Of a DNA stretch of 64,000 nt, positions 16,609 through 25,233 are shown one piece after another. This stretch comes from an uncultured Atopobium sp. (GTDB lineage Bacteria > Actinomycetota > Coriobacteriia > Coriobacteriales > Atopobiaceae). The translations under genes and the position numbers were made by a program. Location: assembly GCA_938045565.1 (NCBI GenBank), contig CALIAZ010000045.1:1-64000 (forward strand). The letters run 5' to 3'. Each line of letters begins with the position of its first letter. Position 1 is the stretch's first letter. Under the pieces are notes generated by a model. It saw only the letters and a list, made by a program, of their open reading frames with translations. It searched no databases and had not been told where the DNA came from.

Positions 16609-17978
16609 TACTTGGTCCTCGATTTCGACGACGTGCCAGATTTATCTTGTGAGGTCGGAGCTACTACTGTGCCGGGTTTCTCGCCAGATATATCAATGTT
16701 TGTACCATCGCAGGTAATGGTAATGGTTCCATTGGCGCCTGTGCCCCAGACTTCAACGGAATGCTTGCGGAGGGCGTTCAGGACCGACTGCATGGGGTGG
16801 CCGTAGGAGTTGTCCAGGGCGTACGAGAGGACGGCGTAGGTGGGCGAGAGTTTGCGGACCAGCTGCTCGGTAGTACCTGTTCGAGAGCCGTGATGCGAGA
16901 GTTTAAGCACGTCAATGTGGCCTGGATTGGAGTCCAGGATGGCGTTTGTGGGCGCATCACCCGTGAAGAGGAAGGTCTTGTTGCCAACGGTCAGCTTGAT
17001 GATTATCGAGTAATCGTTGGTGCCGGGAAAATTTGCGTCTTTGGTGGGCCAGAGAATTTCCAGCCTGTAACCGTCGGTTTGGTCGATGGTGGTACCCGCT
17101 TCGGCAAGGGTTATCTGCAGGTTATTGTTCTGGATGGCGGTCAAAAACTTTCTGTATGTTGCCGTGTTGTTTGTCTTATTTGGTGCGTAAATGGTCCCAA
17201 TTTGGGTGCTGGAAATGACATCTGCCATGCCACCGATGTGATCTTCATCGGGGTGAGTGGCTACCAGGTAATCAATCTTGTTTCGACCAAGTTCTTGGAG
17301 CACCTGTTCGATTTTTGGTGCTGACCCTGTGGGACCGGCGTCGATAAGCACGGTTTTCTCGGGAAGTGCAATGAGAATGGCTTCTCCCTGGCCGACGTCG
17401 ATAAACTTGATGGTTACGTTTGCGCTGGTCTGCGTGGTGGTGGATGGTGCGTTGGAGTCTGGTTGCGATGACGAGCCGGAGTCTGGTTGGGATGACGCGG
17501 CGGAGCCTTGCTGTGGCAATCCCGCAGGTGAGACGATAGTTGGAAGCGGTTGCGTCAGAGCGGCGCTAAAGTAGAGCGCCACACTCAGTGCGGCAAGTAC
17601 GATTCCAACTTTCTGTTTTCCGGCGTATCGCTTGCGTAGTTTGAGCTTGCCTTTTACGAGTTGTTTGGAAGAGTCGGGGTCTTCGTAGATGAGGTTCAAC
17701 GCGCTCTCGATAACCGGAAGCGAGAAAATTGCTGGTAGAAGGTAAGAAAGCAGCGACGGCAACGCAAGTATTTGAGCCAGGGCAAATGTGCCAGCGATTA
17801 GCGCTGCGTTTACAACAAGCCTGGTAAGGCCCGACTTCCACCCCTTGAGATAGAACTGCGGAATGCCAAAAATGCCAAAGATGAGGGAAAGAATAAGCGC
17901 AAATAAGTAGTCAGATTGCTTGCCAGAGGCTGTATGGGGCGATTTAGTTTTGCTGTCAAATTGCTTTTGATTGGGCAT
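16608..17978 (-). CDS. ComEC/Rec2-like metallo-beta-lactamase protein with N-terminal membrane region
   Basis: Predicted membrane-anchored hydrolase, 456 aa. The N-terminal ~155 residues contain several hydrophobic segments (LFALILSLIFGIFGIPQFYL; LVVNAALIAGTFALAQILAL; VGIVLAALSVALYFSAALT). A Ser/Gln/Pro linker with SSQPDS repeats follows. The C-terminal domain (~190-430) is a metallo-beta-lactamase fold like the C-terminus of ComEC: FIDVGQGEAILI, HPDEDHIGG, FTGDAP and LSHHGSRTG supply the metal ligands. It lacks the ComEC competence channel, so it is not full ComEC. A phosphodiesterase or nuclease at the outer face is likely. It is coupled to the DUF3006 gene. Confidence 0.88.
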   Translation of the reverse strand: MPNQKQFDSKTKSPHTASGKQSDYLFALILSLIFGIFGIPQFYLKGWKSGLTRLVVNAALIAGTFALAQILALPSLLSYLLPAIFSLPVIESALNLIYEDPDSSKQLVKGKLKLRKRYAGKQKVGIVLAALSVALYFSAALTQPLPTIVSPAGLPQQGSAASSQPDSGSSSQPDSNAPSTTTQTSANVTIKFIDVGQGEAILIALPEKTVLIDAGPTGSAPKIEQVLQELGRNKIDYLVATHPDEDHIGGMADVISSTQIGTIYAPNKTNNTATYRKFLTAIQNNNLQITLAEAGTTIDQTDGYRLEILWPTKDANFPGTNDYSIIIKLTVGNKTFLFTGDAPTNAILDSNPGHIDVLKLSHHGSRTGTTEQLVRKLSPTYAVLSYALDNSYGHPMQSVLNALRKHSVEVWGTGANGTITITCDGTNIDISGEKPGTVVAPTSQDKSGTSSKSRTK

Positions 17979-18017
17979 AAAACCTCTCTGGACACGTGCG
18001 TTCTGAAGAATCTTACC

Positions 18018-18833
18018 CTATTTAACCAGCCAGTCTAGGGCTTTCTGTATTCTTCCCTCAACGTTTTGGAAGTGATTTCCGCGGTTGAGTTCAAACGTTG
18101 AGGTAATTCCCGCGCTTTCCAGCTTGCTGGCGAGAAGTTCGGCGTTTTCTCGCACGTGCATTATCTGTGGATTAGGGGTTCGTGCTTCTCGATCACCCAG
18201 CGAAAGATAAACGTGTGTGAGGCCGACCACCCCTCCGCTGAGCTGCTGGTCAACGTAGTCCAGAAGGTCTGGGAACCAGAACGATCCCGAGACGGCTCCG
18301 ATGCGCTGGAAGGTTGCGGCGGGAGCGGCAGCGTGTGGTGCAGTGAGGGTGCTGAGCTGCGGCGTCGTGGCAGCGGCGGCCTGTGTCACGCCGGCCCAGA
18401 GGCTGAACAGGCCCGCGAGCGAGTATCCCACAAGCACCCTATACGCCGGCGGCTTGGTGAGTTCCGATTCTGCCCAGGGGACAACATGGTTGATAAGGGT
18501 ATCAAGTGTTTTTTGAGCGCCGTCGCCAAAGTTGGGACCCTTGGCAAAGACGCGCGGTGCGCACCAGGGTGAGAAATTCTTTTCCCACAGGTCAACGCCA
18601 ACGTTCACTAGGCTGACGCCTGCAGGTACCTGAACGGGGGAGTTGTCGGCCACGTCACCCAAGAGGTAAACAATAGGAGCTTCTGCTACAGAGGACATCT
18701 GCGTGTAGATGGAAAGTCCGGAGATGATCGTTTTTCTCGCCACGAGGTTGGCGGAGTGCGGCGCTGCAGCCGCAACGGGACGGGAGGCTGCAGCGTCGGG
18801 ATGCGTGTCTGATGAGGTGTTCATGCTACTCAC
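18018..18833 (-). CDS. putative serine esterase (alpha/beta hydrolase)
   Basis: Cytosolic hydrolase, 271 aa from GTG 18833; ATG 18824 is an alternative start, and neither has a strong ribosome site, which fits coupling to the upstream gene it overlaps by 8 nt. The N-terminal 35 residues are Ala/Pro-rich and disordered. The core has IVYLLGD, nucleophile elbow VGYSLAGLFSLWA (G-Y-S-L-A-G), SGSFWFPDLLDYV, YLSLGDREART and a C-terminal RGNHFQNVEGRI, which gives Ser, Asp and His of the triad. This is the layout of the esterase-D/Fes-like (PF00756) group that hydrolyses small esters or siderophores. The substrate is unknown. It is the last gene of an operon with the Na+/H+ antiporter. Confidence 0.75.
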   Translation of the reverse strand: MSSMNTSSDTHPDAAASRPVAAAAPHSANLVARKTIISGLSIYTQMSSVAEAPIVYLLGDVADNSPVQVPAGVSLVNVGVDLWEKNFSPWCAPRVFAKGPNFGDGAQKTLDTLINHVVPWAESELTKPPAYRVLVGYSLAGLFSLWAGVTQAAAATTPQLSTLTAPHAAAPAATFQRIGAVSGSFWFPDLLDYVDQQLSGGVVGLTHVYLSLGDREARTPNPQIMHVRENAELLASKLESAGITSTFELNRGNHFQNVEGRIQKALDWLVK

Positions 18834-21099
18834 TCAGAGCCATCTGCAGATAGTAGACGTTTTCGCGTAGGTGAGCAGCAACTTCGCGGTCAATGATGCC
18901 CTCAGACTGAAGGCGCGAGATCTGGTCCAACTCAATGCGCAGTGCGTTTTCTGCCACATCATCGGCGTACTCGCGAGCATTGGCAATCTGTTGTCTAAAG
19001 TGCGGTGACATCTTATGTGAGCTCAGATTGTAAGGCAGTAGGTAGGAAACTTGAGTAGTACTAGAGCCGTGCTCATCGTTGATATTGATGCGGCTCCAAA
19101 TAGACTCAATTGCCGACTCGTGGTCAATCATCAAGTTTGACGTAATGACCGCCATTTCTTCATCGTCGCCGTTTGCAATGCGCTCTAGTTCGTCGAGCCC
19201 TGCGTATTCCATCTCAAGTGCGTATAGACATGCCTGGTAGTAGGACTGGTCAGCATCCTCTAGATGTCTGATGCCACCATTGATGATGTGTTGTGCTGAC
19301 AGCTTAAGCTCGTGGAGAGCAACGGCAAACCGTGAGCGGTGGTTCGTCTTTGCAGCAATGTTTGCAATAGGTCCATAATAACCCACTGACCTGCGGATTG
19401 AAGTAATGTCATCGACAATTTGGTCCCATGGAATGGGGTTGTTGGTCTTAACGTGACGCTTGCGAAGCTCCTCAAGGCATTTCCGTTGGACTTCTGTCTC
19501 GTGAAGTATTACTTCTTTCATCAGTTTGCCCGAGTCGGGCGCGGTAATACGAGAAGCAAATAGGCGGTTGGTATAGCGCGTGATGGTCAAACGAAGAGCA
19601 GGTAGATACTCTGACACGGGGTTTTCCGACTGCAGCATGCTCCTGAGCTCGGCGAGAGTGGCTTCTAAAACGGCAATCTCTCCCTTGTGGAGACGCTCGG
19701 GCAGGTCAGAGTCTGCATCAGGGGACTTGGACAGCACGGGCAGCAGATTGTCTGCCAAGAGCAACGTGGCGAGAATAACGCCGGCGGCAATGGTAATTAA
19801 CAGATCCCTCTGTGGAAATGCTGCTCCAGACTGAGTTGCCAGCGGCAAGGTGAGGATAATCGACAACGTTACCGCGCCTTTTGCACCCGCAATGGTGGTG
19901 ACCAGTACGTTTTTAATGAGCTCGGCAGATGTGATAGAGATAGGCTTTGGAGTACACGTGGCTTTGGGTTGGTTGAGGGGTTGCTCAGCACTTTGAGTAG
20001 AGTCCAGTTCAGAGTGCTGCTCGACGGTATTCTCGCCATCGTCCTTCTCGTTGTCTTTACCAGTGCAGAGGTGTCCACCTTTGTGGAGTTTGTGAGTTTC
20101 CAGCGCGTAGAGCCATGCAAAGCGGACGCCATGCATAAACAGAGTGATTGCAGCAACAATACCTAGAATCTGAAGGATATTAAGGCCACCGTTAGTACCA
20201 GGGAGTACGGCAAGTGGAAGCTGCATTCCTAGGAAGACAAAGATGGTGCCGTTAATGAGGAAGCTTATGACTTTCCATGTGGAATCGGACACTAGCTTCT
20301 GTCTTGCTACCAGCGCTTTATTGTGTTGTCTGCGAGGAAGTGCAATTACCAAGCCCGCTGCTACAACGGCAAGTACACCAGAAACGTGAAAGGTTTCGGC
20401 AAGAAGATAGACAAGAAATGGCGTGAGTACTTCGTAGAGGACGTTTGCAACAGTGTCCTCATAGCCCAATCTGCCAAGCATTGTGTTGATGGCAGAGAAG
20501 GCAAAGCCTGTGACAATTCCCACTGCCACGCCGCCTACAAAAAGCACCGTGAATGAACCTGCTGCGTCTATCAGTGAAAACGTGCCCGTAATAGCTGCTG
20601 CAACGGAGAATTGGAATGCAACAACGCCAGACGCGTCGTTGATTAGGGACTCTCCAGAAAGAAGTGTCTGCTGGCGATGGGTTAGATGAATGTTTGATTT
20701 AAGTGCAGTAACGGTGGCCGCATCCGTTGGTCCAAGCGCTGAGGCAAGTGCAAAAGCTGCAGCTAGGGGGATTGAGGGAACCATAAGATGAAGGGCGTAG
20801 CCGACCGAGAGAACACTGACAATTACTAGTGCAATTGCTAACGACAAAATACTGTTCAAGTTGAGAAGAAGTGCACGGATGTTGGTTTCTCTCGTCTCGT
20901 TGAAGAGGAGCGGAGCAATGAAGACCAGCATAAAGAGCTCGGATTCCAGATGCACTTCCTGGACGCTGGGTAAAACGAGCGCCACCAATAAGCCGATGAC
21001 CACCTGGATTACCGGGATGGAAACGTTGACAAACTTGTCGATGACCGAGGAAGCTGCGACGCACGTTAAAACGATGAGCACAAATTCAAATGTCTCCAA
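18826..21099 (-). CDS. CPA1-family Na+/H+ antiporter
   Basis: Membrane exchanger, 757 aa. Residues ~1-440 hold about a dozen hydrophobic helices, including LALVLPSVQEVHLESELFML, ALGPTDAATVTALKSNIHL (the GPTDA motif with the transport Asp region of CPA1 proteins), LLSGESLINDASGVVAF (the ND motif) and GAKGAVTLSIILTLPL. A long hydrophilic loop (~345-385) and a ~250-residue cytosolic tail rich in charged helices follow, as in NhaK/YjcE-type exchangers with regulatory tails. It would export Na+ or K+ in exchange for H+ for pH homeostasis. The gene overlaps the esterase gene at its 3' end. Confidence 0.9.
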   Translation of the reverse strand: METFEFVLIVLTCVAASSVIDKFVNVSIPVIQVVIGLLVALVLPSVQEVHLESELFMLVFIAPLLFNETRETNIRALLLNLNSILSLAIALVIVSVLSVGYALHLMVPSIPLAAAFALASALGPTDAATVTALKSNIHLTHRQQTLLSGESLINDASGVVAFQFSVAAAITGTFSLIDAAGSFTVLFVGGVAVGIVTGFAFSAINTMLGRLGYEDTVANVLYEVLTPFLVYLLAETFHVSGVLAVVAAGLVIALPRRQHNKALVARQKLVSDSTWKVISFLINGTIFVFLGMQLPLAVLPGTNGGLNILQILGIVAAITLFMHGVRFAWLYALETHKLHKGGHLCTGKDNEKDDGENTVEQHSELDSTQSAEQPLNQPKATCTPKPISITSAELIKNVLVTTIAGAKGAVTLSIILTLPLATQSGAAFPQRDLLITIAAGVILATLLLADNLLPVLSKSPDADSDLPERLHKGEIAVLEATLAELRSMLQSENPVSEYLPALRLTITRYTNRLFASRITAPDSGKLMKEVILHETEVQRKCLEELRKRHVKTNNPIPWDQIVDDITSIRRSVGYYGPIANIAAKTNHRSRFAVALHELKLSAQHIINGGIRHLEDADQSYYQACLYALEMEYAGLDELERIANGDDEEMAVITSNLMIDHESAIESIWSRININDEHGSSTTQVSYLLPYNLSSHKMSPHFRQQIANAREYADDVAENALRIELDQISRLQSEGIIDREVAAHLRENVYYLQMALSE

Positions 21100-21145
21100 C
21101 TGACTTCCTTCCTGGTCGTAGGGGGCAATGAGGTGTACCTCGCAG

Positions 21146-22282
21146 CTACAAAACCCCTAGGAAGAAGAATACGTAGTCGAGGACGTTAATCAATATATAA
21201 ATGCTAGCAAAAACCAGATACGGCCAGAGGTGCGCTTTAGTGATTGCAATAAACTCGCGAATAAATGCTGTAGGCCAGTACCAGCCTTTTGTATGAGATC
21301 CAATACCGTCTGCTTTAAGGCCCAAATTGTGAGCGTATTCAGCGCAACGGAAAACGTGGAAATCGCTGGTAACAACTGCAGTAGTGAAGTCGGCGCTTAT
21401 GGTAGAAGCCGCGGAAGAACTGCTGAATGCGCTTGCGTCAGCGCTGATGGCACCGGCAGCTGCTGTCCAGTCGTTGTTGATAATGCCTATCGAGTATTTA
21501 AGATTTTCCCAGGTAGTGGCTGACTTGTCTTCCATAAGGATTGCATCGAGTGGAACGTCCTTCTCCAGAAGATAATCACGCATAGCTTGAGCCTCGGAGA
21601 CAACTTCATCAGCACCTTGACCTCCGGAAACAACAAACTTTCCGTGTTGATGCTGCTTGTTCCAAAGTTCAAGGGCCTTGTCTATTCTGCCTGCAAGCAG
21701 AGGAGTTGGTCGTGGACCATCAAGTCCGGCGCCATGAATAATGATGTAATCATAGGTGCGGCGACGGGGAAGGATTCGGTATATCCATGAATAGAACAGC
21801 AAAGCTACAAAGGTAAACGAGAACCACAAGCCTTCAAGCATAAAAAGCCCCAGTAAAACGACAACAACGCGGTGAGTATCTGGGTCCAAATTATTTACGA
21901 TAGCGGGAGAAGCAATGAGCAGGATAAGGAATCCAGCCATCAATAACGGCAGCATCGATGTCAGTGAAAATCCATTATTTTTTACAACAACTATGGTGTT
22001 AATTAATAAGAAAATAATGGTCAGAAAAGGTGTTAGTAACACAAGAGCAATTAAAATTAATCCAAGAATATAGTTGTTAAACCTCAATACTAGAAGAACC
22101 GAGGACCATGCAAGAGCCGCAAATAGAAAAAGTGCATTGCGGAACTGTCGAGGCTCTTTGATAAAGGAGTAAATAAAAAGCACACCTGGAACAACCGCCG
22201 GAGCCAGTAAAAGCGCAATTGAAACTATATATTCCCAGTTAAAATGAGCTCCTGCGTCTCTCAATAGGTTGTCTATAGGCAT
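21146..22282 (-). CDS. DUF218 / YdcF-ElyC-like membrane protein
   Basis: Membrane protein of about 378 aa. ATG 22282 is preferred: AAGGA lies 6 nt before it, whereas the upstream ATG 22288 directly abuts that site. The first ~200 residues hold about six hydrophobic helices. The C-terminal soluble domain is DUF218: YDYIIIHGAGLDGPRPTPLL, FVVSGGQGADEVVSEAQAM, LMEDKSATTWENLKYS and VVTSDFHVFRCAEYAHNLGL, the typical GxG, SGGQG, E-S-T-T-E-N and T-SDFH motifs. A final hydrophobic helix closes the protein. Relatives ElyC/SanA affect envelope biogenesis, but the reaction is not established. It is probably cotranscribed with the antiporter downstream (46-bp gap). Confidence 0.85.
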   Translation of the reverse strand: MPIDNLLRDAGAHFNWEYIVSIALLLAPAVVPGVLFIYSFIKEPRQFRNALFLFAALAWSSVLLVLRFNNYILGLILIALVLLTPFLTIIFLLINTIVVVKNNGFSLTSMLPLLMAGFLILLIASPAIVNNLDPDTHRVVVVLLGLFMLEGLWFSFTFVALLFYSWIYRILPRRRTYDYIIIHGAGLDGPRPTPLLAGRIDKALELWNKQHQHGKFVVSGGQGADEVVSEAQAMRDYLLEKDVPLDAILMEDKSATTWENLKYSIGIINNDWTAAAGAISADASAFSSSSAASTISADFTTAVVTSDFHVFRCAEYAHNLGLKADGIGSHTKGWYWPTAFIREFIAITKAHLWPYLVFASIYILINVLDYVFFFLGVL

Positions 22283-22492
22283 GCACATTCCTTCCGTGAT
22301 TGCCAGTTTTCTCCTTTAAATGAAGTTTATTTGGCGAGAAACCCGTCTACAAGAATTATACCAGCAAGCTCAAAAGGGTTGAATTTGCGTGATGGTTCGT
22401 TCGTAATGCGCTACTCTGTTACCGAAGTGCCGGTGCGTGCCACTCGGCATTGCTCACATACAACAGAAGGATGGATAGTTGCCTTTTTGATT

Positions 22493-22536
22493 CGGCGAGC
22501 GGTTACCGTTCGCCGATAAGCGTTGCTTTTTATCGG
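22493..22536. promoter_or_regulatory. overlapping hairpins in 580-bp intergenic region
   Basis: CGGCGAGCGG (22493-22502) pairs with CCGTTCGCCG (22506-22515) and, sharing its last bases, CCGATAA (22513-22519) pairs with TTATCGG (22530-22536). The two structures exclude each other. The rest of 22283-22865 is AT-rich with no convincing gene. TTTAGGAGG before 22866 is the ribosome site of the dehydrogenase. Confidence 0.4.
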
Positions 22537-22865
22537 TCAGAGGCTTGGTAAGCGGCATGTTAGTGTGCATATTGTTTACGTGCGTAAATATCAGATATTT
22601 GTAAATTGCATTTCTCGGTAACTAAATATTCATGAAAGTCTGTTCACCCTTTCACGGGTTCGTTCTAGATTTAACAAAATTTATCTTTGAAAATGTATTA
22701 CGTGAATGTTCGTTTTTTGTTTTGTAGAGGACCCAGTTGTGGCTTCAACAAAGCAGCGAGCTTTTGCAAATTGTTTATGGTCCTCGTCAGTGTCACGCGT
22801 ATAGCGTGCTCCTCCACGAGGTAGGTAGTGTTTCATTGTTAGAAACACAGATTTAGGAGGGTTTT

Positions 22866-23924
22866 ATGAAGGGTTATGCAATGCTCAAGATCGGCGAGTC
22901 CGGCTGGATTGAGAAGGAGACGCCAAAGTGTGGTCCTCTGGACGCAATCTGCAAGCCACTTGCGGTCGCAATTTGTACTTCTGATATTCATACTCTGTGG
23001 GAGGGCGCAATCGGCGACCGTCATAACATGATTCTTGGTCATGAGTGCTCTGCAGAGGTTGTTGAGGTTGGTGAGTGCGTCAAGGACTTCAAGCCTGGCG
23101 ACCGCGTCCTTGTTCCTGCAATTACTCCAGATTGGAATTCTCTTGAGGCTCAGGCTGGCTACTCCATGCACTCCGGTGGCATGCTTGCTGGCTGGAAGTT
23201 CTCCAACTTCAAGGATGGCGTCTTTTCTGAGCACTTCCATGTAAACGATGCTGACGGTAACTTGGCTCACATGCCAGAGGGTATGGACCCAGCAGATGCT
23301 TGTATCCTTTCCGACATGGTTCCAACTGGTTTCCATGCAGTTGAGCTTGCTGGCGTTGAGTTTGGCGACACCGTCTTGGTTATTGGCATTGGACCTGTAG
23401 GCCTGATGTCCGTTGCTGGTGCTGCACTTCACGGTGCTTCTCGCATCATTGCTGTTGGTACCCGTCCAGTCTGCGTTGAGGCAGCTAAGGGCTACGGTGC
23501 AACCGACTTCATCTCCTACAAGGACGGCCCAATCTGGGAGCAGGTCATGGAGCTTACCGGCGGCAAGGGCGTTGACCGCGTCTGCGTCGACGGCGGCGGC
23601 TGCGAGACCTTCGAGGACGCTGTCAAGGCACTCAAGCCTGGCGGAAAGATTGGTAACGTCAACTACCTCGGTTCCGGCGACTACGTCAACATTCCTCGCG
23701 TCGAGTGGGGCGTTGGTATGGGCCACAAGGACATCCGTGGCGGCCTCATGCCTGGCGGCCGTCTGCGCATGGAGAAGCTCTCCAGCCTGGTCACTTCTGG
23801 CCGTCTTGACCTTCACCCAGAGGTTACTCACCTCTATCACGGCTGGGATCACCTCGAGGAGGCTCTCTTCACCATGCGTGATAAGCCAGCTGACCTCATC
23901 AAGCCAGTTGTTGTTATCGACTAG
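22866..23924 (+). CDS. adh: NADP-dependent secondary alcohol dehydrogenase
   Basis: Zinc alcohol dehydrogenase, 352 aa, very close in pattern to the Thermoanaerobacter/Clostridium isopropanol dehydrogenases: MKGYAMLKIGESGWIEKE, AVAICTSDIHTLWEGAIGDR, ILGHE, VPAITPDWNS and GGMLAGWKFSNFKDGVF. Catalytic zinc ligands are Cys37 (ICTSD), His59-Glu60 (GHE) and an Asp near 150 (LSDMVPTGFHA). The Rossmann motif is IGIGPVGLM. VGTRPVC and the later GYG supply the Arg and Tyr that bind the NADPH 2'-phosphate in this subfamily. It would interconvert ketones or aldehydes and secondary alcohols (acetone/isopropanol type) to balance NADPH. It is monocistronic, with a strong ribosome site and a terminator. Codon use is highly biased, suggesting strong expression. 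Confidence 0.93.
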   Translation: MKGYAMLKIGESGWIEKETPKCGPLDAICKPLAVAICTSDIHTLWEGAIGDRHNMILGHECSAEVVEVGECVKDFKPGDRVLVPAITPDWNSLEAQAGYSMHSGGMLAGWKFSNFKDGVFSEHFHVNDADGNLAHMPEGMDPADACILSDMVPTGFHAVELAGVEFGDTVLVIGIGPVGLMSVAGAALHGASRIIAVGTRPVCVEAAKGYGATDFISYKDGPIWEQVMELTGGKGVDRVCVDGGGCETFEDAVKALKPGGKIGNVNYLGSGDYVNIPRVEWGVGMGHKDIRGGLMPGGRLRMEKLSSLVTSGRLDLHPEVTHLYHGWDHLEEALFTMRDKPADLIKPVVVID

Positions 23925-23957
23925 GTAACCAAACAGGTAGCGTGATTTAGTACGTTT

Positions 23958-23995
23958 AAGCTGGCGAGAAGTTCGGTTTTCTCGCCAGCTTTTTG
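23958..23995 (+). terminator. terminator after alcohol dehydrogenase
   Basis: AAGCTGGCGAGAA and TTCTCGCCAGCTT form a 13-bp stem followed by T residues. Confidence 0.9.
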
Positions 23996-24006
23996 CGTTG
24001 GTGGGC

Positions 24007-24079
24007 GCCAAACGCGCCGGTAGGGACCGGTGAAACGCGCTGGTAGGGTTCGGCGAAACGCGGCGGCAGAGCCAACAAG
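24007..24079. repeat. three degenerate 23-bp tandem units
   Basis: Three consecutive units each begin with AAACGCG and continue as CCGGTAGGG, CTGGTAGGG and GCGGCAGAG with a period of about 23 bp. They lie between the dehydrogenase terminator and the GTPase gene. No function is apparent. Confidence 0.55.
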
Positions 24080-24117
24080 AGCGCGACGCCAACGGAGTTT
24101 AGGAAGCGGTTGTATTC

Positions 24118-25233
24118 ATGAAAATCCTTGTTGTATCAGGCTTTCTTGGAGCTGGTAAAACCACCTTCATTCAGGAGCTCGTGCGCCGGACTGGGCGTGA
24201 TTTTGCTATCTACGAGAATGAATATGGCCAGGCAGACATCGATGCGCGTCGCTTGAGACAGGACTCCGATCTCAAGGTTTGGGAGTCTACCGAGAATTGT
24301 ATTTGCTGCTCGGGCAAGCAGGATTTTGCGACGTCGGTGCTGACCATTTCAAACACCATCGACCCCGAGTATTTAATTGTTGAACCAACTGGCGTGGCTA
24401 AGCTGCAGAGCATTCTTGATAACGTGAATCAGGTGGCCTGGGAACGCATTAGTTTGCTGGCGCCGGTTACCGTGGTCGACGCCGTTTCGTGGCAGAATCA
24501 GCGCACCGATTTTCCAGAGATTTTTGACAACCAGCTGAGCGCCGCCGCGAGCGTGGTGATTTCAAAGCTTGCTCCAGGTAGCGAGGATGCCGCCGAGCCC
24601 ATCAAACAGTTTGCGGCAGAGATAAATCCGCAGGCAGAAGTCATTGCGGAGCCCTCGTATGCTGATATTCCCGACGAGTGGTGGAATGGCCTTCTGACGC
24701 GCGCGCTTGACGGTTCTGTTCTTAAAGATCTAGCTAGCGAGAAGGACGAGGGGCCTGATCTGGAAACTATGGCGCTAACTCATGCTGAGCTTCCAAGTCC
24801 AACGCACTTGATATGGCTTTTGGATGCGGCGTCGGCTGGCGTTTTTGGAAAGCTTACTCGCGCAAAGGGCACGCTGCCGTGCGGCAATCAGTGGGTCAAG
24901 TTTGACCTGGTAGAGCGTGCGTGGGCAATTACGGATGACGAGGCTCAGGAAGAGTCTAGGTGTGTGTTTATTGGCCGCGATCTGCTGCGTCATGGACTTC
25001 GTGAAGCGTTTGTACCGGCGTTCTGGCACGAGCAGTCGGACCTTGCTGATGAGCATGACCATTCACATTGCGATCACGAGCACGGTCATTGCGTACACGA
25101 ACACTGTGATCACGAGCATAGCCACTGCGAGCACGAGGACCACGAGCGCGGGCATTGTGAGCACAAACATGATCACTTCGAACATGGTAGTCACGTTGAC
25201 CATGAATGTGATAGGCGTGGTCACGAACGGTAG
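24118..25233 (+). CDS. COG0523 (CobW/ZNG1-like) GTPase metallochaperone
   Basis: P-loop GTPase, 371 aa. Walker A is GFLGAGKTTFIQ at ~8-19. The metal-binding CxCC motif is ENCICCSGKQDF. The switch/Walker B region is IVEPTGVA. The NKxD position reads SKLA, a change often seen in this group. The CobW C-terminal domain follows (~235-310: TLPCGNQWVKFDLVERAWAI). The last ~60 residues are an extreme His/Cys/Asp/Glu tract with HDHSHC/HEHGHC-type repeats, as in nickel- or zinc-storing members. It would deliver or buffer Zn2+, Ni2+ or a similar metal in the cytosol. It converges with the helicase gene, which ends 1 nt away. Confidence 0.9.
   Translation: MKILVVSGFLGAGKTTFIQELVRRTGRDFAIYENEYGQADIDARRLRQDSDLKVWESTENCICCSGKQDFATSVLTISNTIDPEYLIVEPTGVAKLQSILDNVNQVAWERISLLAPVTVVDAVSWQNQRTDFPEIFDNQLSAAASVVISKLAPGSEDAAEPIKQFAAEINPQAEVIAEPSYADIPDEWWNGLLTRALDGSVLKDLASEKDEGPDLETMALTHAELPSPTHLIWLLDAASAGVFGKLTRAKGTLPCGNQWVKFDLVERAWAITDDEAQEESRCVFIGRDLLRHGLREAFVPAFWHEQSDLADEHDHSHCDHEHGHCVHEHCDHEHSHCEHEDHERGHCEHKHDHFEHGSHVDHECDRRGHER

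Noticed and set aside
24007..24079. Tandem 23-bp units considered as a small CRISPR or regulator array.
   Set aside because: Only three units, poorly conserved, with no spacer/repeat distinction.
22839..24092. Long minus-strand frame opposite the alcohol dehydrogenase (417 codons).
   Set aside because: It is an antisense shadow of a strongly codon-biased gene; the plus-strand protein has a clear family.
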